Origin: Desulfocurvus vexinensis DSM 17965
Lineage (GTDB): Bacteria; Desulfobacterota; Desulfovibrionia; Desulfovibrionales; Desulfovibrionaceae
Direction: 5' to 3'
Length of the DNA stretch: 64,000 nucleotides
Assembly: GCF_000519125.1 (NCBI RefSeq)
Contig: NZ_JAEX01000002.1
Location: 62,001-126,000 of the forward strand
Under the pieces are notes generated by a model. It was not told the origin of the DNA and made no database searches. It saw nothing but the letters and a program-made list of their open reading frames with translations. Position numbers and translations under genes: made by a program. Below, piece after piece: positions 8,157 to 15,738 of the stretch. How positions within the stretch are numbered: position 1 is the first letter of the stretch; each line of letters opens with the position of its first letter.

Positions 8157-11100
8157 GGCGTGGCCTCCGTGGGCTGCGGGGTTTCGGCCAGGGCGGCGTC
8201 GATGACGGACAGGACCTGCCCGTCCTTGAAGCCCGCCAGCACGCTGGCGCTGTTGGGGCACACGGCGGCGCAGGAGCCGCAGCCCTGGCAGAGCAGTTCG
8301 TCGATCTCCACGCGCCCGCGCTCCAGGTCGATGCGCCGGGCGCCGTAGGCGCAGGCCGACACGCAGCGCCCGCACAGCGAGCACAGGCTGTGGCGCACCT
8401 GGGCCGTGACGCGCCCGCCGACCACGTCCTTGTGGGCCAGGATGCGCGCCGCCTTCTGCGCGGCGGCCTCGGCGGAGGCGATGGTCTCGTTCATGTTGCG
8501 CGGGCTGTGGGCCACCCCGCAGACGAAGATGCCCTGGCGCAGGAACTCCACGGGCCGCCACTTGCTCTCGGCCTCGCGGAAGAACCCGTCGGGCCCGGTC
8601 TGCAGGCTGAAGACCTCGGCCAGCTCCTCGTTGTCGCCGGGCTCCAGGCCCACGGACAGGGCCAGCAGGTCCACGGTCACGCGCAGCTCGCGGCCCAGCA
8701 CGGGGTCGGTGGCGGCGATGGTCGGCCTGTGGTCCTGGCCGAAGGTCACGCGCGGCTTGTCGGTGGGGGCGTAGCGGATGAACAGCACGCCCCTGGCCCG
8801 GGCCTCGGTGTAGAAGCGCTCGCTGAAGCCGTAGCTCATGATGTCGCGGTAGAACACGTAGACCGGCAGGTCGCGGTTGCGCTCCTTGAGGGTCAGGGCG
8901 TTCTTCAGGGCCGCGGCGCAGCAGATGCGCGAGCAGTAGTTGCGCGGCTCCTCGCGCGACTCCACGCACTGGATCATGGCCACGCCGGTCAGCGCGCCGG
9001 TGTCCAGGGAGCCGTCGGCCAGGCGGGCTTCCAGCTCGCTTTGGCGCAGCACGGTCTTGTGCACGCGGTAGCCGTAGGAGTCGGGCACCACCTCGTGGCC
9101 GCCGGTGGCGATGATGGTCGCCCCGTGCTCCACGGTGATGGCCGGGCCCTCGGCGGTGGCCAGGGCGGTCATGAAGCGCCCGGCGCGGCCCATGGAGAGC
9201 ATGATCCGCGACTGGGTGAAGACCTTGATGTTGGGGTGGCGCATGACCTGCTCGGCCAGGTCCTCCATGGCCCGGCGCGGGTCGCCGCCGCCCAGCAGGG
9301 TGTGGTGCGCGGCGGCCATGCCGCCCAGGCGCGCGGCCTTCTCGCTCAGGCACACGTCGTGGCCCATGTCGGCCAGGGCCATGGCGGCGGTCATGCCCGC
9401 CAGCCCGCCGCCGACAACCAGCGCGCGCGGGGTCACGGGCAGCCGGCCCAGCACGGGCGAGGGCTCGGCCCCGGCCAGCTTCACGGCGGCCATGGCCAGG
9501 GCGGTGTAGACTTCGGTTTCCAGGGCCGGGCCCGGCTCCATGGCCCCGGGGAAGGTCGGGGTGTAGATGTCGGTCACGTCCATGAAGGCCGGGTCCAGGC
9601 CGATCTGCGCGCCCAGCTCGCGCAGCCGGGGCACGTAGGCGTAGGGCATGCAGGCGCCGACGAGGATGCGGTTGGGCCGCAGCTCCGCGGCCAGCTCCTG
9701 CACGGCCTGCCAGCCCGGGGCGGAGCAGGCGCCCTGGATGCGCGCCACGCGGACCACCGTGGACAGCCCGGCCAGGCGTGCGGCCAGGGTGTCCATGTCC
9801 ACCTTGGTCTCCAGGGTCGGGCACGAGTCGCACAGCACGACCAGGGTGCGCGGGGCCTCGCGGGTCACGTCGCGGTATTCGGGGGCGGGCCCGGGCTCCT
9901 CCTCGCGCGGCGGGGAGTGGACCTTGAAGGTGCGTGCGGCGTTGAGGGCCGCCGCTCCGGCCTGGATGACCGACTCGGCGATGTCGCGCGGCTCGTTGAA
10001 GGCCCCGGCGGCGTACACGCCCAGGCGCGAGGTGCGCGCGGGCTGCAGGGGCGGGGCGGCGGCGAAGCCGTTGGCGTCCAGGGCGATGCCCGCGGCCTCG
10101 GCCAGCCGGTCGCTGCCCGCAGGCGGGCGCGCGCCCGTGGCCAGCACGGCCAGGTCGAAGACCTCGCGGCACAGGGTGCCGTCGTCGTCCATCCAGGTGA
10201 TGGGCACGCCGTCGGCCTCGGGGTCGGGCTCGATGGAGTGGATGCGCGTGCGCACGAAGCGCACCCCGTCGCGGGCCTCGGCCTCGTCGCGGTAGCGCTG
10301 GAAATCCTTGCCGTAGGTGCGCACGTCCATGGCGAAGATGGTCGCCCGCGCGTCGGGGTCGATCCTGCGCGCCAGGCGGGCCTCCTTGATGGCGAACATG
10401 CAGCAGATGCCCGAGCAGTAGTCCGCGCCGTGGGCCGGGTCGCGCGAGCCCACGCATTGCAGCCAGGCCACGTTCCGGGCCGGGCGCCCGTCGGGGCGCA
10501 GCAGGCGGCCGCCGGTGGGCCCGGTGCCCGAGCACATGCGCTCGAATTCCAGGGCCGTGACCACGCCGGGCACGGAGCCATAGCCCCAGAGCTGCCCGGC
10601 CTGGGCGGGGTCGTAGCAGTCGAACCCGCAGGCCAGCACCACCGCGCCGACCTCCAGCTCGTGGGCCGCGTCGGACACGGCGCGGATGTAGTAGTGGTCG
10701 AGCCAGCGCACCACGGTGCGCTCCAGGGGCCGGGCCAGCCACTGGCGGGCCCCGGCCTGGACGAGGGCCTCGGCGCGGTCCTGGTCGTCCGGCCCGGCCA
10801 CGAGGATCACGTGCAGGTCGGGATACAGCTCCAGGCCACGGCGCATGACCTTTTCCGGGTCCACGTCCGCCACGGCCAGGTCCAGCAGCAGCAGCGCCGT
10901 GCGTTCCTGCTCCAGGGCCTGCTGGGCCGCGGCGCCGCTTTCGGCCAGGGCCAGGGGGAAGTTCTGGTCCGCCAGCCAGGCGGCCAGATTGGTGCGCGCG
11001 GCCTCGTCAGGCAGGGCCGCCACCACGCGGAAATCCTTGCGTTCGGCGTACTTGAAGTCGATGGCGTCGGTGGGGCAGGCCTCGAAGCACGACCAGCAGC

Positions 11101-11599
11101 GCGTGCAGCGGTCCAGGTCCACCACGTAGTGGTTGGGGATGGCGTGGGGCACGGGCATGTAGATGGCCCCGCGCGAGGACAGCCCGGAGTTGTACTCGCT
11201 GGGCACATGCACCGGGCAGACCCGGGCGCACTCGCCGCAGCTGATGCAGCGGGCGGGGTCCACGAAGGTGGACCGCTGGCGCAAGGTGGCGTGGAACTTG
11301 CCCGGGTCGCCTTCCAGGGCGGCCAGCTCGGTGTGCAGCAGGATGTCGATGTTCTTGTGGAACAGGCCCTTGCGCATGCAGAACTGGCTGGAGGAGTCGC
11401 GGCTGGTCAGCGGGAGCATCTTGCACATGCCGCAGGCGTCGGTGGGGAACTGGTGGTCGAGCTGGGCCAGGATGCCGCCGATGTTGGGCCGCCTGTCGAT
11501 GAGCGCGACCTTGAGGCCGGATTCGGCCAGGTCCAGGGCCGAGCGGATGCCCGCTATGCCCGCGCCCACCACCAGCGCCGCGTAGTGCTTCCTCTTCAT
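8153..11599 (-). CDS. Double HdrA-like flavoprotein with embedded receiver-like domain
   Basis: Unusual 1148-residue cytoplasmic protein. Residues 1-190 form a QmoA/HdrA-like FAD domain (GAGIAG at 12-17) with two [4Fe-4S] motifs (C118-C128 and C165-C175). Residues about 191-302 look like a CheY-type receiver: LLLLD places Asp240 at the phosphoacceptor site, but the upstream acidic pair reads LPDE and the Lys is Arg (ARPLE). The first FAD domain then resumes to about 560. Residues 585-710 resemble the HdrA N-terminal module. A second HdrA FAD domain follows (GGGLAG at 730-735) and ends with two ferredoxin motifs (CSLCGRCVSACAYG, CQGCGSCAAVCP). GGAGGACGCC precedes the ATG. It sits between the FdhB-like gene and hdrC. 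Likely an electron-wiring subunit of the Hdr complex; the receiver's role is unknown. Confidence 0.88.
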   Translation of the reverse strand: MKRKHYAALVVGAGIAGIRSALDLAESGLKVALIDRRPNIGGILAQLDHQFPTDACGMCKMLPLTSRDSSSQFCMRKGLFHKNIDILLHTELAALEGDPGKFHATLRQRSTFVDPARCISCGECARVCPVHVPSEYNSGLSSRGAIYMPVPHAIPNHYVVDLDRCTRCWSCFEACPTDAIDFKYAERKDFRVVAALPDEAARTNLAAWLADQNFPLALAESGAAAQQALEQERTALLLLDLAVADVDPEKVMRRGLELYPDLHVILVAGPDDQDRAEALVQAGARQWLARPLERTVVRWLDHYYIRAVSDAAHELEVGAVVLACGFDCYDPAQAGQLWGYGSVPGVVTALEFERMCSGTGPTGGRLLRPDGRPARNVAWLQCVGSRDPAHGADYCSGICCMFAIKEARLARRIDPDARATIFAMDVRTYGKDFQRYRDEAEARDGVRFVRTRIHSIEPDPEADGVPITWMDDDGTLCREVFDLAVLATGARPPAGSDRLAEAAGIALDANGFAAAPPLQPARTSRLGVYAAGAFNEPRDIAESVIQAGAAALNAARTFKVHSPPREEEPGPAPEYRDVTREAPRTLVVLCDSCPTLETKVDMDTLAARLAGLSTVVRVARIQGACSAPGWQAVQELAAELRPNRILVGACMPYAYVPRLRELGAQIGLDPAFMDVTDIYTPTFPGAMEPGPALETEVYTALAMAAVKLAGAEPSPVLGRLPVTPRALVVGGGLAGMTAAMALADMGHDVCLSEKAARLGGMAAAHHTLLGGGDPRRAMEDLAEQVMRHPNIKVFTQSRIMLSMGRAGRFMTALATAEGPAITVEHGATIIATGGHEVVPDSYGYRVHKTVLRQSELEARLADGSLDTGALTGVAMIQCVESREEPRNYCSRICCAAALKNALTLKERNRDLPVYVFYRDIMSYGFSERFYTEARARGVLFIRYAPTDKPRVTFGQDHRPTIAATDPVLGRELRVTVDLLALSVGLEPGDNEELAEVFSLQTGPDGFFREAESKWRPVEFLRQGIFVCGVAHSPRNMNETIASAEAAAQKAARILAHKDVVGGRVTAQVRHSLCSLCGRCVSACAYGARRIDLERGRVEIDELLCQGCGSCAAVCPNSASVLAGFKDGQVLSVIDAALAETPQPTEATP

Positions 11600-11615
11600 G
11601 GCGTCCTCCGTCGCG

Positions 11616-12764
11616 CTAGTGCGCCTCGCCCGTCATCTCGCTGAACTCGTCCTCGCGGAACACGGTCATGGGCGGCGCCTCGTCGGGGCTGCGGCCCGGC
11701 TGGTAGCCGAAGGCCCGCTGGGTCCGCTCGGCCACGGTGCGGAACAGTTCCATCACCGGCACATCGTTGGGGCAGGCGTTGGAGCACTGCCCGCAGCCCA
11801 CGCAGGCCGTGCTCATATGCGCCAGCCGCGTGAGGTGGAAGAACACCGTGTCGGTGGGCAGCTTGACGGCCCCGCGCTTGTGGGCCCAGCCCAGGTACTG
11901 GTCGGGCTTGTAGTCGAACACGTCGGTCAGGAACACGCACTCCTTGCAGTAGCAGACCGGGCAGGCCACGCGGCAGTTGTAGCAGTTCACGCAGCCCGAA
12001 AGGTATTCGGCCAGCCCGGCCAGGGAGGCCGTGCGCTCGCGCGTGGCCTCGAACATGGCGTCGCGCGCGGCGCTGCGCCGGGCGGTCAGGGCCTCCACGG
12101 CCTCGCGGCGGCCCGGGGCGCCGGGGGCGTCGGGCAGGCCCAGGCGGGCCAGCACGCCCTCGCCGCGCGCTGTGTTGCCCAGCACGGGGATGGCCTGGTC
12201 CAGGTCGGCGCCGTGCAGGCCGAGGATGATGTCCGCGCCGTCGGGGGCCGGATGCTCGCACACGCGGCAGGCCCCGGCCAGGGCCTGGCCGCCGGGCCGG
12301 GCCTCGCCCCTGGCCGCCGCGTGCAGGAATTCGGCGCTGCGTTCCAGGGGGTCGCCCTCCAGGCCGAAGGCCCGGAAGTCGGCGTTGGTCATGGCCCCGG
12401 GGCAGTCCACGCCCACCAGGAGCACGTTGTCCAGCCCGCCCTGGTTGAGCTTGACCAGCTCGATGAAGGCGCGGATTTCGCAGGGCCGCAGCACGGCGGC
12501 CACGTGGCGGCCCGAGGTGGAGCCGCGCGTGAGCCGCGACACCAGGCGCGCCGCGTTGAGCGGAAAGGCCGGGGACAGCGGGTCGGCCCGGTCCAGGGCC
12601 TTGGGGTCGTTGATCAGGACCGGCATGACCGTGCCCCCCGGGGCCAGGTGGGCCGGGGTCAGCACGGCGTCCACGCCGCCGCTGGCCAGCAGGGTCTTCA
12701 GGAAACCCTGCACGGCGCGCACGGGTCCGCCCTCGCCGATGTCGATGCGTGCGATGGTAGCCAT
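11616..12764 (-). CDS. F420-hydrogenase/dehydrogenase beta-subunit (FrhB/FdhB)-like Fe-S protein
   Basis: A 382-residue protein of the coenzyme F420 hydrogenase / formate dehydrogenase beta family, with the family motif VLRPCEIRAFIELVKLNQG at about residues 90-108. These subunits bind FAD and pass electrons between a dehydrogenase or deazaflavin partner and HdrA-MvhD. The C-terminal part is cysteine-rich: CVNCYNCRVACPVCYC (about 255-270) and a ferredoxin motif CVGCGQCSNACP (about 320). It lies between mvhD and the double HdrA. No catalytic formate dehydrogenase or hydrogenase is in the window, so the primary donor is unknown. GGAGGACGCC precedes the ATG. Confidence 0.85.
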   Translation of the reverse strand: MATIARIDIGEGGPVRAVQGFLKTLLASGGVDAVLTPAHLAPGGTVMPVLINDPKALDRADPLSPAFPLNAARLVSRLTRGSTSGRHVAAVLRPCEIRAFIELVKLNQGGLDNVLLVGVDCPGAMTNADFRAFGLEGDPLERSAEFLHAAARGEARPGGQALAGACRVCEHPAPDGADIILGLHGADLDQAIPVLGNTARGEGVLARLGLPDAPGAPGRREAVEALTARRSAARDAMFEATRERTASLAGLAEYLSGCVNCYNCRVACPVCYCKECVFLTDVFDYKPDQYLGWAHKRGAVKLPTDTVFFHLTRLAHMSTACVGCGQCSNACPNDVPVMELFRTVAERTQRAFGYQPGRSPDEAPPMTVFREDEFSEMTGEAH

Positions 12765-12783
12765 GGCGTCCTCCTTGGCGGCC

Positions 12784-13206
12784 TTACAGGGCCGGTACCG
12801 CGCGGGCCTCGCTGGGCCCCAGGGCGCGGATCTCCTCCACCAGTTCGGCCACGGTGCGCGCGAAGTCGTTGCCTTCGCTGGCGCCGATCCAGGTCAGCTT
12901 CAGGCGGCGCTGGTCGATGCCGAACTGCGCCAGCATCTCCTGGAGCAGCTTGACTCGCCTGCGGGCCTTGTAGTTGCCGTTGATGTAGTGGCAGTCGCCA
13001 GGGTGGCAGCCGCTGACGAGCACCGCATCGGCCCCGGAAAGCAGGGCGCGGATGATGTACTTGGGATCGACCATGCCGGTGCACATCATGCGGATGAGCT
13101 TGACGTTGGACGGCTGGATCATGCGCGAGGTGCCCGCCAGGTCGGCGGCGGTGTAGGTGCACCAGTTGCACACGAAGGCCACGATGGTCGGTTCGAATTG
13201 GCTCAT
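12784..13206 (-). CDS. mvhD: MvhD/FlpD-like [2Fe-2S] hydrogenase iron-sulfur subunit
   Basis: A 140-residue MvhD-family protein, the usual electron bridge between a hydrogenase or dehydrogenase module and HdrA. The conserved features are present: FVCNWCTYTAADLAG near the N-terminus, MMCTGMVDP, and SGCHPGDCHY with the cluster cysteines. Length matches the family (about 140). It follows hdrA by 24 bases with GGGAGGAG before the ATG. The order hdrA-mvhD is the same as in known electron-bifurcating Hdr operons. Confidence 0.95.
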   Translation of the reverse strand: MSQFEPTIVAFVCNWCTYTAADLAGTSRMIQPSNVKLIRMMCTGMVDPKYIIRALLSGADAVLVSGCHPGDCHYINGNYKARRRVKLLQEMLAQFGIDQRRLKLTWIGASEGNDFARTVAELVEEIRALGPSEARAVPAL

Positions 13207-13230
13207 GGGCTCCTCCCTTGCGGTGCCGGT

Positions 13231-15240
13231 CTACGCCTTTGCGGCGGGGGTTTCAGGGCTGGCCTGCGTCTGGGCTGCGGGGGCCGGGGGCAGGGCGTCC
13301 AGCAGGCCTTCCAGCTCGGCGAAGACCTGGCGGCCATTGAAGTGCCGGACCCGCGCCGCGCCGCTGGGGCAGTGCCCGGCGCAGCTGCCGCAGCCCTTGC
13401 ACATGGCCTCGTTGACCACGGCCACGCCCCGGCGGGCGTCGAACTCGATGGCCGAGTAGGCGCACAGCCCGACGCAGGCGCGGCAGCCGGTGCAGATATC
13501 GGGGTCGATGCTGGAGACGGTGGGCGAGATTTCCACCGTGCCGCGCGCGGCCATGGCCAGGGCCTGGGCCGCCGCGCCCGAGGCGTGGGCCACGGCGTCG
13601 GGGATGTCGCGTGGGGCCTGGCACGTTCCGGCCAGGAAGATGCCGTCGGTGGCCGTGGACACCGGGCCGAGCTTGGGGTGCTCCTCCAGGAAGAAGCCGT
13701 CCTGGCCCTGGCTGATGCCGAAGACGCGCGCGGTTTCGCCAGCGTCGGCGCGCGGTTGCATGGCCGTGCAGAGCACCACCATGTCCACCGGCACGCGGAC
13801 CGGCGTGGCCGAGAGCGTGTCCTCGGCGACCACCACCAGCTTGCCGTCTTCCTGGACGACCTCCGCCGGGCGGCCCCGGATGAAGGTCACGTCCTCCTCC
13901 TGCACGCGGCGCAGGAATTCCTCGTAGCCCTTTCCGAAGCAGCGCAGGTCGATGTAGAAATTGTAGACCTTGGCCTTGTGGCCGACCTTGTCCTTGATGA
14001 GGTGGTCGTACTTGAGGGCGTACATGCAGCACACGCGCGAGCAGTATTCATGATAGTTCACGTCGCGGCTGCCGATGCAGTGCAGGATGGCCACGCTCTG
14101 CGGCGGCTGGCCGTTCTTCATCAGGATGCGCCCGCCGGTTGGGCCGACGGCGTTGTTCATGCGCTCGAATTGCAGCGACGTGTAGACCTCGGGGTAGCGC
14201 CCGTAGCCGTATTGCGCCATGGGCGTGGGGTCCAGGGTGTCGAAGCCCGTGGCCAGGATGATGGAGCCGACCTCCAGCTCGAAGTCCTGGGCGGTCTGCT
14301 CGTAGTCGATGGCCCCCGAGGGGCAGATCTTCTGGCAGGCGCCACACTTCTTGCCGGTCAGCGTGCGGCAGTGGTCGGGGTCGATGACCGGGAAGCTCGG
14401 CACGCTCTGGGGCGAATTGCGGTAGATGGCCCGGCGCGTGGTCAGGCCTTCCTCGAACTCCGAGACGACCTTGGTCGGGCACTTTTCCAGGCACATCCCG
14501 CAGCCGGTGCAGCGCTCCTCGTCCACGTAGCGGGGCTTCTTGTGCACGGTGACGGTGTAGTTGCCCACGAAGCCCTCGACCTTGGTCACCTCCGACCAGG
14601 TCAGCAGGTGGATGTTGGGGTCCTGGGCCACGGCGACCATCTTGGGCGTGGAGATGCAGGCCGCGCAGTCCAGGGTCGGGAAGGTCTTGTCGAACTGGGC
14701 CATGTGCCCGCCGATGGAGGGCGCGCGTTCCACCAGGTGCACCCGGTGGCCCGAGCGGGCCACGTCCAGGGCGGCCTGGATGCCCGCGATGCCCCCGCCC
14801 ACGACCATCACGTCGGGATGCACGCGCTCCTTGCGCGAGTAGAGGTCCTCGTGCCAGTGCACGCGGGCCACGGCGGCGGCCACCAGGTGCTTGGCCTTGC
14901 GCGTGGCCTCCACCGGGTCGCGGGTGACCCACGAGACGTGCTCGCGGATGCAGGTCATCTGGAAATGGAAGGGGTTGAGCCCGGCCCGCGCGCAGGCCTT
15001 CTGGAAGGTCTTCTCGTGCAGCCGGGGCGAGCAGGAGGCCACCACCACGCGGTTGACCCCGTGGTTCTTGATGTCCTCGATGATCATGTCCTGCCCGGGG
15101 TCGGAGCACATGAACTTGTAGTCGCGCGAGACCACCACGCCCGGCAGGCTGCTGGCGAACTCGGCCACTCCCTGCGAATCCACCTTGCCCGCGATGTTGG
15201 TGCCGCAATGGCAGACATAGACGCCGATGCGGTTCGGCAT
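13231..15240 (-). CDS. hdrA: Heterodisulfide reductase subunit A-like flavoprotein
   Basis: A 669-residue HdrA, the bifurcating FAD subunit of Hdr complexes. Order: N-terminal HdrA domain opening VYVCHCGTNIAG, FAD-binding GGGIAG at 148-153, the family motif FPTLDCAACISTPK (Cys192, Cys195), an inserted ferredoxin pair (CTGCGMCLEKCP and a CxxC..CP set), the rest of the thioredoxin-reductase fold, and two C-terminal [4Fe-4S] motifs (CTGCRACVGLCAYS, CKGCGSCAGHCP). Length and order match stand-alone HdrA. It is the first gene of the operon; the ATG has AAGGAGG upstream. The control region at 15241-15738 lies directly before it. Confidence 0.95.
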   Translation of the reverse strand: MPNRIGVYVCHCGTNIAGKVDSQGVAEFASSLPGVVVSRDYKFMCSDPGQDMIIEDIKNHGVNRVVVASCSPRLHEKTFQKACARAGLNPFHFQMTCIREHVSWVTRDPVEATRKAKHLVAAAVARVHWHEDLYSRKERVHPDVMVVGGGIAGIQAALDVARSGHRVHLVERAPSIGGHMAQFDKTFPTLDCAACISTPKMVAVAQDPNIHLLTWSEVTKVEGFVGNYTVTVHKKPRYVDEERCTGCGMCLEKCPTKVVSEFEEGLTTRRAIYRNSPQSVPSFPVIDPDHCRTLTGKKCGACQKICPSGAIDYEQTAQDFELEVGSIILATGFDTLDPTPMAQYGYGRYPEVYTSLQFERMNNAVGPTGGRILMKNGQPPQSVAILHCIGSRDVNYHEYCSRVCCMYALKYDHLIKDKVGHKAKVYNFYIDLRCFGKGYEEFLRRVQEEDVTFIRGRPAEVVQEDGKLVVVAEDTLSATPVRVPVDMVVLCTAMQPRADAGETARVFGISQGQDGFFLEEHPKLGPVSTATDGIFLAGTCQAPRDIPDAVAHASGAAAQALAMAARGTVEISPTVSSIDPDICTGCRACVGLCAYSAIEFDARRGVAVVNEAMCKGCGSCAGHCPSGAARVRHFNGRQVFAELEGLLDALPPAPAAQTQASPETPAAKA

Positions 15241-15392
15241 GGTTCCCCCCTCCTTGCGCGCTGCTGCGCGCGCCTGGGCATGTCGCTTGCCCCTCCCAAG
15301 AACAAGAAGCGTACCTGCGTGGGGAAGGGCTGTTTTCCCGGTGTGTTGCATGGGCGTGGCCGGGCCCGGGCGGCTGGTGCTCCGGCGTCGGC

Positions 15393-15427
15393 CCCCGCGC
15401 CGTCTTGCGGCGCAAGACGGCGCGGGG
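15393..15427. repeat. Perfect inverted repeat, copy 1 of the GTCTTGC hairpin family
   Basis: Two perfect 16-base arms (ccccgcgccgtcttgc and its complement) around a three-base ggc loop. No T run on either side, so it is not a typical terminator. Two related hairpins follow within 200 bases. Confidence 0.8.
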
Positions 15428-15510
15428 AGGGCGACAACCTGCCGCAAAAGCGGGAGGATGCGAATTCTCCTGTTTACACAGGGTATTGGTTGAGTGCCTG
15501 GCTTCCGGCG

Positions 15511-15537
15511 GCGCTGTCTTGCGTGGCGAGACGGCGC
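15511..15537. repeat. Inverted repeat, copy 2 of the GTCTTGC hairpin family
   Basis: Arms gcgctgtcttgc and gcgagacggcgc around gtg. Two positions pair only as G-U in RNA. It is followed by aaaaaa on the plus strand, the wrong side for a terminator in either direction. Confidence 0.7.
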
Positions 15538-15583
15538 AAAAAAGCACTGGCTGTCCGCAGGGTAGGGGCTGGCGCTGCGGGTC

Positions 15584-15600
15584 GTCTTGCGCGGCAAGAC
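15584..15600. repeat. Inverted repeat, copy 3 of the GTCTTGC hairpin family
   Basis: Arms gtcttgc and gcaagac around gcg: the minimal core shared by all three copies. It lies 64 bases upstream of the kinase -35 box. Confidence 0.7.
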
Positions 15601-15663
15601 TCCCTGTGCGCCAGGGGGGGGCGGGCGGGGAAATCCTACCGCCATTCTTGCATTTGGAGCGGT

Positions 15664-15693
15664 TTGACAATTTGCGCCAAAGCGGCCCATAGT
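15664..15693 (+). promoter_or_regulatory. Candidate sigma-70 promoter for the hybrid kinase operon
   Basis: Perfect -35 TTGACA (15664-15669), an 18-base spacer and -10 CATAGT (four of six matches) at 15688-15693. Predicted transcription would begin about 40 bases before the ATG at 15739. Confidence 0.5.
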
Positions 15694-15738
15694 CAGCATC
15701 GGGTTGCTCCGCCTGGTCTGCAACGGGGGGTGAGTGCC

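Larger units (their letters stand above)
15241..15738. promoter_or_regulatory. Divergent control region between the Hdr operon and the kinase gene
   Basis: About 500 bases without a convincing gene, between two divergent operons. It contains three hairpins built on the same GTCTTGC...GCAAGAC core and a sigma-70-like promoter for the kinase. On the minus strand at 15362-15346 there is a weak sigma-54-like site (GG and GC doublets at the correct 12-base distance, CGGCCACGCCCATGC), which would serve hdrA about 105 bases downstream. That site is speculative, but both nearby regulators are sigma-54 activators. Confidence 0.5.

Noticed and set aside
8390-11644. 1084-codon plus-strand open frame
   Set aside because: Exact shadow of the double HdrA gene; composition is biased and no domain is visible.
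15511-15543. Hairpin with A run as a terminator
   Set aside because: The A run is downstream on the plus strand and a T run would be upstream on the minus strand, wrong for both directions.
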